NCBI RefSeq assembly: GCF_964204645.1
Contig: NC_134029.1
Span: 12,082,850 to 12,146,849, forward strand
Reading direction: 5' to 3'
DNA: 64,000 bases
Source: Tubulanus polymorphus
Taxonomy: Eukaryota > Nemertea > Palaeonemertea > Tubulaniformes > Tubulanidae
Below the pieces are notes generated by a model. The model had not been told where the DNA came from. It was given only the letters and a program-made list of their open reading frames with translations, and ran no database searches. Shown in pieces: positions 36,481 through 48,658 of this stretch. The stretch's first letter is position 1; each line of letters opens with the position of its first letter. A program made the translations under genes and the position numbers.

Positions 36481-38123
36481 TTGAGCAAATTTCAGAAAAT
36501 TCAATCTACTCCGCATTCAAATCACTAAGACCAAAGGAAAAGATTTATCACAGGTATTTGTTCCTGCTAGCTCCAGTCGCTGTCCGTGCTACTTATGAAA
36601 GCACGATTGGATTGTGTAAATTATTAGCCTGGGAATGACTAGTCTATCGAGCTGGGTGTGTATTTGGACAAATTCAACCCACAAAATGCATCATTTGCCA
36701 TTTTATGAAAAGCTGACAGGCTGGACATAGTGCCCCTTGGGGCTCTTGTTGATTTTGCAAGATCCGATGCATCCTCCATCGGCAGAGCTGGATTCAAACC
36801 TGATGGCATCGCTACACTCAGCTACGACCTAACCCCTGCCACACTAGACAGAATCAGATTGCCCAATGTATAAGCGCTCAGGCAAATTTCACAGAAGAAC
36901 TATGGAAAAACCCGGGCTGAAATCAAACAGGATTTCTGATTGGTTAAATGACATCATCAGGGATTAGGTCGTGGCTGAGAATACTGTTGCCATCGTTCCA
37001 ATCCCTTCCCCGTGGAGGATAGATCTTGCTTTATGTGGAGCTAGGTCTACTAGACGTAGATGTGGTAGTAGGCTAAGTTAATACAAATGCTTTTCAACGG
37101 GCTGAAAGGATTGAACCCACACGAAATCCTCTTAAACAGTTTCCTGGGTTTAAAAAACTCGGAAGTGAAACCAATTGAGTCGTATTTCTAGGATTATTTG
37201 GGTAGATATGCAGCACCCAAATACACCAATAGGGTTGGAAGATAAAATCTATACCTACGTCAATGATGCTGACCTGTAAACCAGGTGAAATTTGTTTGAA
37301 ATGCATCCAAATGATGATAATTCCTGTTTTTCCGAATACGTTTCCACTGTTGCATGGGTGAGTTTAAATGACGTATCCGGATTGGTTACGTTATTTCATT
37401 TTCATGTCGGGTAGAGTTTGCAGGATCGAATAGACGACCACTCCATTCTAGTCGGTATCGGCATTTTCTTCGATGCATTTAAATAATTATAATCTGATTG
37501 CTATCACAACATTGTTTCATGCATTTTAGCCGTTAGTAAACCGAGTTGATTTTCGTCGCGAGATTAATTCGACGAATAAATTTTAAGAAATTCTAGCACA
37601 CGTATTCAGAGCGCTTTAACGCTCACCACATTGATTAGAGTGTTTATTAATGATAAGTAGTCGAATCTGAGTGAAGACACATTTTTTTATCAAAAGTTAA
37701 GTGGATATATGATAATCACGACGATTACAATTGGGTTTTCAGCAAACCCTGATAAATGCAGACCTATCCATAAAAATGGCTGCATTTGTTAAAATTGAAT
37801 TCTTCATAACATTAATATCGCCATGAAAAGTAGGAAATTTCTATTTATCTTATAACTTCATAAGTAATGACAATTGGTAAACCAATTTAACTACAATCTC
37901 GATTGTTATTGGTTGGAGTAGAGAATCACTCATTACATTTCACATCCCCAAAGAGTACCTTCACAATCTTCAGATCTTAACTGAATCACTCTAAAAACAA
38001 CTATACCCCAAACTATTGCGTGAGTATAAAGTGTTTTACTAGTTTTTTATATTTTCACGTATCACTCATGGTTCCTACAGCCCCTAAAATTCCTAAAATA
38101 AACTAAAATTCCGGGATTCCTTT
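36481..38123. other. AMACR intron, one short repeat
   Basis: A short element at about 36560-36760 starts TTCCTGCTAGCT and ends CCCCTTGGGGCTCTTGT. It is related to sequences at about 30680-30745 and 40400-40545. The rest shows nothing recognisable. Confidence 0.45.
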
Positions 38124-41100
38124 TTTAGCCCACTTGGGACTTTAGTTCCACGGGCTATTGCGTTCACTTTTCGTCTGTCATAGCGTCCGTTCGTCCATCC
38201 ATAGACGGAATCCAGTTATTTTGGGAAGTTTTGAAGACACTTCAAGGTAATGTCTTGATATTTAGTTTATTAGGCCAGCCGTAGGCTGAGCCTATTACTA
38301 TACAAATGGAGCGAATTTAAATGACATGGTTTCCACACAAAAGACTCTTTTGCTTGTCAAGCGAGGGCATATTCGAACAAATCACGTATTTAAGCGTAAT
38401 CCATTCTCGGAATCGTAGCGAGCAGAATTTTGAAATAGGGTCTCATAAAAATGTTTTCTGCATTTTTCACGAAAGTTAAATCGGGAAAATTTCAATTTTT
38501 ATCAGCCAATCAGGAAGTTGTGTCTTCCCTGTGATTGGTTTATCTGAAAATATCAGCAGCTGTTCACGTGAATTATCGCGATTTCATTACTGGCACTTTT
38601 GCGCATGACGTCATGTATCAACACGCGACAATACTTCCGCGTTCGCTATGTGTTCGCTGATTGGCCCATTTACTGGGAAATTCCACAGAAGCCTAATGTG
38701 GGCAGCGGTTGGGCAGCCGCGGATATCTACCGGAAGTGTTCCGGTTCGATATTTCGAGGTTTCTTTGAATTTTGGAGTGATATTGAAATCCGGTAAATAC
38801 CAGCGGTAGATTGTGAAAACCCATTGCATGATATTTGTATTACTTAATCCACGAAAAGCGTCGGGGCCGCGCCAGGAGTTTTCGTGATTCAAGTAGCGCA
38901 ATAGCCTACTTCTTCGTGTTCGTCCACCTCAATTTTCATTCCGCCGATCTCTGACACGGCGCTGTCCCCGTCGGCGCTGTGATTGCACTTTCGTACCACC
39001 AAAATTTTTTATTTCTATATCAGGGAGGTCTGGAGAATAAAAAAGTCAAAATTTGGATATCACATAGGCCTGATTTCATCGAATAAGTCGACCATGGTCG
39101 TTACGTTTCCGTACTTATTACCACCTAAAACCGTCTGAACAATTTTGTCACAACCAACATTTCGTTTACAGAAATCAGGTGTTCACGTGAACCCGCGGTT
39201 TCGTCTACTGTTTTACTTCCGGGTTTTATTTTAAGATTTAAAATTGTATTTCAAGATCGATTTCTATGAAATCTTTAGTTGATTTGGTGTTTGGGAGGAA
39301 TTTTTATTTGCTCTACAGAAAATTCATCCTTGACAATTGCGCAAGATTCGCGAAAAAAATGGTTTTACCAAATCGGGTGTATGACCTTGATATGCTAATT
39401 AGCCATGTGCCCATATTGCAAATTCAATCAAATTTTATTCTGCCAAAAAAATGTTAAATACAATTCGCTTTCCGAGAGTTAATGGTATTTGCTGCATGGA
39501 ACAAAGTTGTTTTGAGATGGGTCTTGAAGCTATTGAGGTCGAGAGATAACCATCTAGATAGTTCGTGAGAGTTCCAAAGTTTTGAAGAGGCTTCAAGGTA
39601 ATGTCTTGATATTTGGTTTATACGTGTATCTACCCTAGACACATCTTCAGGCCAAAAACTGGCCCTGTCTGATTCAAGATGGCCGACTGGCAGCCATTGT
39701 TGTTCGCCAAAATCAGCACTTTTTACACATTTTTGAAGTTTTCGAGGGAAATTTTGAAGACACTTTTATCAATAACCTTGATAATTCGTATATATTTGTT
39801 TCCCCCGTGCGCCCATCGGCATGAGAAAAATTGGGTCGACCGGACTCAAGATGGCTGTACTGTGACCTTTTTTGTTCCCAAAAATGTCAATTTTGGCCTG
39901 AATTCTGAGTACTGTAGCTTTCTAATGGTGTGCCATGTTTCATTGCAATTTGTAATGGGTATTCTTTGGAAAGGGATCTTTTATATCCGAGAGGGTATTT
40001 TTGACCAGGCAATTACGACGCACTTGGCGGCCATCTTGGAGTCATCAGTACTCATTCGTAGGTGGAAAAAAGTTTTTCCACATCATAATTGATACTTAAG
40101 CATATTTTGCTACTATAATCAATTGGAAAGTTGTAGCTCATGACGTTCTATGATCGAGGTGAGTTTCAAGCTCATTGGTTTTTGTTTATGGCCACCAGGG
40201 GGCGTTGAACAATACAATAACTTAGTATTTCTACATTACATTCGTACCTATGCATATTTTGCTACCACAATCAATTGGAAAGTTGTAGCTCATGACATGG
40301 TCTATGATCTTGGTGAGTTTCAAGCTCATTGGTTTTTGTATATGGCCACCAGGGGGCGTTGAACAATACAATAACTTCGTATTTCTATATTACATTCGTT
40401 CCTGCTGTCTGTGTTAACACACGATTTTACTATGTAAATGATATTGAGCAGGGAGTGTATATTGATAAATATAACCAACAGATTACATCATTTATAAAAA
40501 GCAAATCTGACAGGCTGGCCATTGTGCCCCTTGGGGCTCTTGTACATGTATCTACCCTAGACACATCTTCAGCCCAAAAACTCGCCCTGTCAGATTCAAG
40601 TTGGCCGACTGGCAGCCATTGTTGTTTGCCAAAATCAGCACTTTTTACACATTTTCGAAGTTTTCGAGGGAAATTTTGAAGACGCTTTGATCAATTACCT
40701 TGATTTTCGATTATATTTGAATCTACCAAGGGCCCATCAGCATAAGAAAAATTGGGTCGATCGGACTCAAGATGGTCGTCCTATGACCTTTTTAGTGCCC
40801 AAAAATGTCAATTTTGGCCAGAATTCTAGGTCCTGTAGCTTCCTACTGGTTCGCGATTTCTCATTGCAATTTGTGATGGGTATTCTTTGTAAAGGGATGT
40901 TTTATACCTGAGACAGGTATTTTTGATCCGCCAATTATGACGCAATTGGCGGCCATCTTGGTGTCATCAGTACTCATTTGTAGGTGGGAAAAAGTTTTTC
41001 CACATTAAATTGATACCCAAGCATATTGTGTTACTATATTCAATTGGAAAGTTGTAGTCCATAACGTGTTCTATGATTTTGGTGAGTTTCAAGGTCATTG

Positions 41101-41655
41101 GTTTTTGTATGTGGCTACCATGGGGCGTTGAATAATACAGTAACTTAGTATTTCAATATTATATTTGTACCTATGCATACTTTGTTACCACAATCAATTG
41201 CGAAGTTGTAGCTCATGACATCTTCCATGATTTTGGTGAGTTTTTTAGTTATTCTATATGGTCACCAGGGGGCGTTGAATAGTAGAATAACTTAGTATTT
41301 CCTTATTAGATTGGTACCTAGGCATATTTTGTTACCATGATCAATTGCAAAGTTGTAGTTCATGACATCGTCTATGATTTTGGTGAGTTTTAAGGTCATT
41401 GGGTTTTGCATATGGTCACCAGGGGGCATTGAATAGTAGAATAGTATTTCCATATTAAATTGGTAACGAGGCAAATTTTGTTATCACCATCAATTACAAA
41501 ATCATAGCTGCTGACATGTTCTATGATTGTGGTGGGATTCAAGGTGATTGGTTTTTGTATATGGTCACTAGGGGGCATTATGTATTGAAATTGTTAGATT
41601 GTTGAGCATTTGAAACCAATTCCCAAGTGGGCATGGTGTCCCTGGACCCCTAGTT
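38124..41655 (+). repeat. CTCF-motif repeat, composite copies D1/D2
   Basis: Begins TTTAGCCCACTTGGGACTTT and ends GTGGGCATGGTGTCCCTGGA. The first copy is split by the TAGGCCAACCG repeat (38268 to about 39580), with the GGTAATGTCTTGATATTT region present on both sides. A second 5'-truncated copy starts near 40546, directly after a short element ending GGGGCTCTTGT. CACCAGGGGGCG occurs at 40193, 40347 and 41263, with variants near 41115, 41417 and 41567. Confidence 0.8.
38268..39579 (+). repeat. TAGGCCAACCGTAGGC repeat, copy 2 (nested)
   Basis: Shares with the 35868 copy its start, the GTGATTGGTTTATC-type middle, the TTACTTCCGGGTTTTATTTT block and the AAATCTTTAGTTGATTTGGT block. It lies inside the CTCF-motif repeat D1, so it is younger. 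The 3' boundary is approximate. Confidence 0.65.
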
Positions 41656-41994
41656 TAGGGGAGAAATACCCTAAAATTCTGGCTTTGATACCTCAGGCCC
41701 CTAAAATACCCCTAAAATTCTGGAAATTATGTCTGTAAAGAAATTTTATGACCATTTTTTAATGTGATGCTATATGTAAAACATCATCATTGCAGGCTAT
41801 TATATTCCTTTGAATTGTGTCAAAGTTAGTAGCTCAATTCAACTCATTGTTTCGGCTGGTCATTGTAGATGTAATTAAGTGAAGTGTAAGCGCCCAAATA
41901 CAAATGGCCTATTGAATTGTACTGGCTGGTCAAGGTGATAGGGAGACTATCAATCACCTCCTGCTTATTGTTCTAGAAAGCACTAGTTAAATAC

Positions 41995-42700
41995 GGTTGT
42001 AGGTAAAATCCCCTGGGTAAAAATCCCAATATATTCAAAGTAGGTAAAAATCCCCACTTTTTGATTTTCAAGAAGTTTCAAAGCAAGATATTACTCCAAT
42101 TTCATTCATTTGCAATGAGACTGAAATATGTTTTTGAACTGTGCAATGAAATCTTTTGTTGGGATAAATTCTTAAGTTAACTTTTAGCATAAAATAAATT
42201 GCTAGAAATAATTTAATAATAATGAACTTTTTATTTGTAATATCTTAAGATTCGAACTGGGATATTTTGAACTGTGAACTCTATTTAACTCGTGGTATAT
42301 TTCAGCTGTACATTGCCATGAATTATTAGAAATAATGAACTTTTAGTTTCAAATATTTTAGATTCAAGCTAGTGTAATATAGGCTATTTGAAATGTTCAA
42401 TGAACCCTTTCATTACTGTGCTATCACTTATTGTACTAATTGAGTATTAATGAACTGTTAATTTGGAGTGTTTTAATTCAAATAGTATATACTTTAGTTT
42501 CTATGCTAATGATATACTTATTATGTTCCACAGGAAAATATGAATTAATTGGATATATGTATATATGTAAATATGAATTGATTGACTTTAAGATTGTATC
42601 TACTTAGACTGCATTCAAAAGGAGGGGGATTTTTACCTACTTTGAAAAATTGGGGATTTTTACTAAGGGGATTTTTACCTAGGGGATTTTACTGCTAACC
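41995..42700. mobile_element. MITE with 9-bp target duplication (MULE-like)
   Basis: 706 bp. Left end GGTTGTAGGTAAAATCCCCT; the inverse of the right end is GGTTAGCAGTAAAATCCCCT. Both continue GGTAAAAATCCC and share an inner CAAAGTAGGTAAAAATCCCC. Flanked by identical GTTAAATAC at 41986-41994 and 42701-42709. A 9-bp duplication is characteristic of Mutator-like elements. No ORF. Confidence 0.85.
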
Positions 42701-43284
42701 GTTAAATACTGGTCATATAAGCCATGTTCACCCTACCACTAGTTAGACTGGTCTAAATGTACCTGGTCCAGTCCAAATCTGAGTGGCATTCACACACGCA
42801 TTGCTACAAATTGTTATGACTGGGCCCGCAAGATGTCGCCATATTAGTTCAGTATTTACCCTGAAATTTACGAGTTACAAGTTTCTCTCCAACCATAGGT
42901 TTAGTTGGCCCCAATATTTGGAACAGACCAGATTCGCTCTTTTAGGTCAGTCTAAATAAATAATGTTCACGCAACATTAATTAGACCGGTCTAAATTTGG
43001 TCCAAATGGGACCAGACACAATAGATAAGCACTCAGCTTGGATACTTGACCTCTGAAATTTTGGTAAAAAGTCCCTTAAAAAAACCCTAAAAACCCCTAA
43101 AATTCTGGAAAGACCAATCTGTAGCAACCATGTCACTGCAAACCTGAAGCATATGTTGCTGCAGTGTATTATTGACAGGGAATCTGGCAAGCGATCTCAA
43201 AATGGTCACTTTTGAATAGTTCACCTTTGGAAACGATGCGTAGCTGTTATAGTAGGAGTTATACTATCACATAGTCACTGTTTA

Positions 43285-43570
43285 CAACCGGGTGGTTTTA
43301 CAGTCACCTCTACTGCTAGTGTGCACTTTCGAAACCATATGTTTTAAAACGGTTACTTTTCAGTAGTAGACTCTTTCATACAGCTACTATAGAAATCCAA
43401 CTGAATTGAAAGGGATACTATTTCAGAGTGACTGGTTTTAAATGTATACTACTGGAAAAGTAGCCGATATCGTTAATTGCTTATTGTTCTCAAGTGGCTA
43501 CTAAGTAATAGCAGACGTTTGAGCTCAAAAGTGCCATAGACATGTTCATGGATTTAGCCTTTCATATTTC
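43285..43570 (+). repeat. Dispersed repeat, also at 53165-53445
   Basis: Shares GTGGTTTTACAGTCACCTCT, AAGTAGCCGATATCGTTAAT and TTGTCAAGTGGCTACTAAGT-like blocks with 53165-53445. The second copy is fused to a GGTTTACCTT element. Unclassified. Confidence 0.7.
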
Positions 43571-43732
43571 ATATCTAATGTCAGATCAAACATTATCAAG
43601 CGTTCAACCAGTACCCTATTACTTTTAACTAGGGATTGAGACCCTAGTTATTAAAATAGATGTAGTGCCAATGGCTTCACTGGCTAATCATTATATTAAC
43701 CTATTGACTTTCGATCTTTTGAATCTCTGAAG

Positions 43733-43915
43733 GAATTCTTTCACAACTTGGACGAAAAGATGACATACCTTACCCACCAGTAAATCTACTGGCAGACTTT
43801 GCTGGAGGTGGTCTGATGTGCATGACAGGTATTCTGTTAGCATTATATGAGAGGATGGCATCGGGTAAAGGTCAAGTGGTTGATTGCAGTATGACTGAAG
43901 GTGCATCCGCCGTAG
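43733..43915 (+). CDS. AMACR: AMACR exon with catalytic aspartate
   Basis: Third visible AMACR exon, 183 nt, phase 1 to phase 1. The acceptor is CTGAAG|GAATTC and the donor GTAG|GTAAGAG. It continues the reading frame of the exon ending at 17156 ([12 protein letters not shown]). It contains the family signature [14 protein letters not shown] and the segment [15 protein letters not shown], whose Asp is the second catalytic residue (Asp152 in human AMACR). The remaining part of the enzyme, about 220 residues including the catalytic Glu and the C-terminal targeting signal, was not found between 43916 and 64000. The next intron is therefore at least about 20 kb, or the gene is interrupted. Confidence 0.93.
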
Positions 43916-43920
43916 GTAAG

Positions 43921-45160
43921 AGGGAGAGCTATTGTTATTATTAGGGTTTTCTGTTACTTCACAGAAAACCCTATTGAGATTCGCGTGTTTCTTATTATCA
44001 TTATTTTATGTCGCACTATTCTCACTAAAAGAACATCGGCTTTGTTACCTTGCCACTGTTGCCGATACAATCCGTATGATATCCTTCAGCTCACTTCGAT
44101 CTACAAATCTCAGTTAGTTTCTTTATCGGATATTTACTACGATAAATCATTACAGTACTGAGTCGTATAGGCCTAAACTAAACATGCCGAACTGATGCAG
44201 CGGAGAAAAGCTGTTGTGGTGACGATGAATGGATTCATTACTATTACCAGTGATTCAGCTGCGGATTTCAACCATTTATCAATATTATATTTTTCCTACA
44301 GTGCATACCGATCTTTACCAAATCCACGGCATATTTACTAAATGCCTGTATATTACGCATTCTAATCTGTAAGCTGGACTCAAGCTTGATATTCGGAGTG
44401 AGCGTCTCGGATGCCGTGGTGGATAGGAGATCGTTTCTAGGTCGCTTGAGGTGTTTATTGAGTTGTACGCGACCTCTAGGCCTACTGAGCTTTACTTCCC
44501 TGTCGAATGAGCTGTAGGAATACAATGTTTAGGAGGTTGAAATTCGATAGGCCTAAGCCCATTCCGTCTGAATACAAGGCCTACGCATATACATAGGCCG
44601 ACTAGGTTAAGCTAAGTTCCCTGTAAAGGATTTATTAGAATGGTATTAGTGATTCACTGGTTCTGACTTGCAATGATCAATCACAATTATCAACGATATT
44701 TTATTGCCAAAATGAAGATCTTTTGAAAATTTCGTCAGAGCAGACTGCTTTATAAACCAGACTTTTCATTTGAGTTTTTCATCATTTATGAAACTGGTTT
44801 TTTATTAGTTCCAGTTTTATTAGTACTAGTGACGAAAGGGGCTCTGATCATAAGGTTAAAGGCCCATTGGTATGAGCAGTAGATAATCGGGTGGTAAGCA
44901 CTTGAGATGGGCCGTCCCACTAGCTACAGTAACATGTTGATGATGTTTACAGTGAGTAAGGGTGGCTCACAAATGTAACTGTAGAGGTCACACTCTGTAA
45001 AATCTAACAAATTAATAAATTTTCATAAAAAGTTCTGAAGTAGTTTTAAATGGTCCAGTCTTATTGGGGGTGAAAATCTGAAGCTTGTGATCATTTTCTG
45101 TAAGAAAAGGACCAAGATTAAAGAATTTGGAGAAATTTTGAGATTTTTAAAAATTATCAA
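43921..45160. other. AMACR downstream intron, no exon recognised
   Basis: A hairpin (GGGTTTTCTG...CAGAAAACCC) lies at 43945-43972. Nothing encoding the next AMACR segment was seen. Confidence 0.4.
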
Positions 45161-45547
45161 TTTTTGGTTTACCTCTGTCAGCAGTATGAGGTTGGCATTG
45201 TGCCAATTCATGTAAAATCGCGGTACGTTTTTTTATGTGAGCATTTTTTTCATTGGTTCTCGGGTTAAACGACATATAATCAATGCGATTGAAGAGATGA
45301 CCTACCCCGACGATGACATGGTCAACTTTGTTTAAATTCGACGAAAAACTGTTTTTGGCGGGAAAATTCTTAGCTCTTGCGTATAAAATTGCAATGACCT
45401 CGATTGGGAGGCGTCGTCTCTACGAGCAAATGTGATTGGCTGTTTTTGGGATATATGGGGAGTTCAGGCGCTACTAAAATAATTATGGGAAAGCCATTAA
45501 TGGTGAAAGTTTCATTGGACTAGGTGCCGTATATGTGCGAATTTTAA

Positions 45548-47872
45548 AGGGGTCATGAAGAGGTTTTTGAGATATGGCTAAAAGTATTTTTTATTATCAA
45601 TTATAACTTATTTATTGATTCAGTGGTCAAGAAATTAATTTTTAATTCTTCAATTAGTGTTAAAACGAGACTTTTGATCGGCTGCGCTGATTCCTTCCCA
45701 ACCCGGAAGTGTGACGTCATTCTGAGAACCCAAACCAAAACAACATGGTGTAGTGTATGGAAACAACAGCGATTAAAGTGCAAAATAGTGACTCAAATAC
45801 ATCAGATTCCAATCAAACCTCTGAAGTTTAGGAAGCCAACAGTTGTTACTAATAGACAGTCGAAATCATTCCATTTAATTTGGACCTGATGCCTCAGAAG
45901 GAAGCAATTTGTGACTATAGTACAGCATATTTCTACGTCGTGGAGCAGCGAGCATTCATCATCATTTAAGTCATTCCCTCTTTGTAAAAACCATGCAGAG
46001 AGGATGACTGATATAGACATCGCAGATATTTCTGTGGGTAGAGATATTTTTATCCAGTACTGGACCATAAAAGCGTCCTGAAACCGTAAACTTGTTCGTG
46101 AATCCCAGCCCAGCCTGCGCCATCCCGGCCGTGTAATAGTAATATGTGCTGCATACATACAGTCAGTATGTTGTACATACTACAGCGATGTGGGTCACTG
46201 GGGAAAGCCAGTACGGTTCAACTCCAGAATAGGTCAAAATAGTTCCACCGTGCAGGGAGTGGTTCGGTTTCAAATTGCCGCCAGAAACCTGATTGTCGAC
46301 CATTTCTGGGATCGGCAATCGGCATTTAGAAACCTGATAGTCGACCATTTCTCGGGTCGGCAATCAGAAACCTGATTGTCGACCATTTCTCGGGTCGGCA
46401 ATCGGCAATCAGAAACTTGATTGTCGACCATTTTTCAGGTCAGCAATCGGCAATCAGAAGCCAATCACCCACAGCATCTATTTCACCCACACAATCACAG
46501 CATCTATATCGCCATCACAATCGCAGCATCTATATCGCCCTCACAATCACAGCATCTATATCACCCTCACAATTACAACATCTATATCGCCCTCACAATC
46601 ACAACATCTATATCGCCCTCACAATCACAGCATCTATATCACCCTCACAATCACAGCATCTATATCACCTTCACAATCACAATTACATCTATTTCACCCT
46701 CACAATCGCAGCATCTATATCGCCCTCACAATCGCAGCATCTATATCGCCCTCATAATCGCAGCATCTATATCGCCCTCACAATCACAGCATCTATATCG
46801 CCATCACAATCGCAGCATCTATATCGCCCTCACAATCACAGCATCTATATCGCCCTCACAATCGCAGCATCTATATCACCCTCACAATCACAGCATCTAT
46901 ATCGCCCTCGCAATCACCATTCCGAAATCTTACAGGATTTGCTAACACAACCGGACACACAACTTCCAGCGACGCAATAACTCGGTTTCAGCACCAATTT
47001 CAACTCCTTATTATATCGCAGTTGAATGGTTGTTCAATATTGATAGTTCTCTGAATTTTATAAACATAGAATATATAACTCTGCAAAAGTTTTACTTTTT
47101 CTGAAATGTTGACGAGAATGACCAGAATATATCACCGACTATCAGGTTTCTGATTGCCGATTGCCGATTGCCGACTCGAGAAATCGTCGACAATCAGGTT
47201 TCTGATTGCCGACCCGAGAAATGGTTGACTATCAGGTTTCTGATTGCCGATTGCCGATTGCCAACCGCAGATCTACTTTTACTGTTCTGGAGTTGAGCCG
47301 CCAATACTATAGCCTATGCAGTGGGAGAAAGCGCGTATCTCTTTAGTCTTACTAGGTATTAAATTCACAGAAATAGCGTCACTTGGCAGAATAAAAGGCT
47401 CTCAGATAATAAAAACATAAGTTCTGTGTTTCCAAGTTTATGTGTGCCGTAATATTTGCGAGAATCAGTTTAAACATATGCCGGGTGTTTTCGCTATTAC
47501 ATACGGTCCATCATCTTGGGGCCAAATCTTTGGTTTTGGCCACTACAATTTGTCCCTGCCTTTGTGGGAACAGTTCATAGCTACACACAGCTAAGGCATT
47601 TCAAAAGATGGTAAAATTAGCGCGCAAAATGAGCATTGAATTATAACGCTTCTGAGTGTGCTGCAGGCGATGTGTTCTCAGAATGACATTATCAACATCA
47701 CCGCGCAAACGCGAACGTCCTGTCGCTAGGGCCGTTGCTACAGGCTTTTCTCGAGTTTGGATAAAGCTATTTGAAAAATTTTTTCACGAGACTACTATAG
47801 ATGCATACGGTGCATGTTTTATACGAAAAAAATTAGATTTAGAAATTTTTTCAAAAACTCTTCATGACCCCT
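45548..47872. mobile_element. TTAA-flanked element (Kolobok- or piggyBac-like)
   Basis: Terminal inverted repeats AGGGGTCATGAAGAG are flanked by TTAA at 45544-45547 and 47873-47876. A subterminal GTCATTCTGAGAAC is inverted near 45714 and 47670. Inside, inverted arms of GATTGTCGACCATTTCTCGG / GGCAATCAGAAACCTG blocks (46280-46460 and 47140-47270) and GGTTCAACTCCAGAA ends (46216, inverse at 47283) surround a 26-bp minisatellite. The minus-strand ORF 46158-45802 is unrecognised. TTAA duplications are known for Kolobok and piggyBac; the AGGGG start fits Kolobok better. Family choice is inference. Confidence 0.7.
46465..46915 (+). repeat. 26-bp minisatellite, about 17 units
   Basis: The unit is CACAGCATCTATATCGCCCT plus CACAAT, with some units having CACC in place of CGCC. 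Because 26 is not a multiple of 3, two long overlapping ORFs of repeated peptides appear; these are artefacts. Confidence 0.9.
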
Positions 47873-48658
47873 TTAAATGCTCATTCCTGGTGAGAAAATA
47901 ATCATTTCACATATCGCCTATACATAAGCATTGTTTCATTTTAATACCCGGTGAATATGTTGATTGAGATTGAAGTGAAGCAAACGTTCACTATACGTCA
48001 ACGCCTCCACGTGCGCGGGAGTGCTAACATAAGACTATTGTGCACACAAACACACGCTCATACAGACTTCTACATGGTGATGCTGTAACCCTGCTTGGCG
48101 CGTGTACGTTTGGTATGATAACAGGCTGAATAATCCATGTAGCAGATGAGCGCTGTGTTTTCTGTTTGATAGAATTTGTAATAAATTGTAATTTCTTGTG
48201 ACCTGGAAATACTAAGCAGCAAACTACTATAGGTATAGGCCGAGGTCTGAATATTGTAGTGGTAAATTCCAGGATTTAAAACGATCTAATACTACGCCTC
48301 GGTTTTAGCTTTCTCGGCCATACATCGGAAAAGGTTTCCTTTCCAAGACTATTCAGCCACCCTCTGATATGTGACATCATATGAATTTTATTTGAGATTT
48401 TTTTCATATTGTGAAAAATATTTCTTTGAAAATATAAAATGGTTTCCAATGCCGCACATACCTGTACCCTACGAAATTTTGGACGTATACCAAAAACAAA
48501 TGTTTATCTTTGGTCTTATTTGACTACAAAATAACTCGTTAAGAAAGATAAAATACAACATAAACTTCTAGAACTTTGAAGTCATGAATTAAAAAGATCT
48601 TTCAAGCAATGCCCTTACTCCAAACAACCTCTAGCTTTCACGGTAAACCACACTTTGC

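Larger units (their letters stand above)
45163..48658 (+). mobile_element. GGTTTACCTT-ended DNA element, copy 2 (interrupted)
   Basis: Same family as 32286-34127, starting TTTTTGGTTTACCTCTGTCA and ending TTCACGGTAAACCACACTTT. It is interrupted at a TTAA by the 2325-bp element 45548-47872. The uninterrupted copies read GCGAATTTTAAATGCTCATT at this place. Confidence 0.8.

Noticed and set aside
45802-46158. 118-codon minus-strand ORF within the TTAA-flanked element as a possible Kolobok transposase fragment
   Set aside because: No THAP domain or catalytic motif could be recognised; left as unassigned.
46465-46915. CRISPR-like array
   Set aside because: Head-to-tail units with no unique spacers in an animal genome; it is a minisatellite.
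46417-46980. 187- and 174-codon ORFs of repeated SIYIALTIT-type peptides
   Set aside because: Translation of a 26-bp minisatellite in two frames; not a protein gene.
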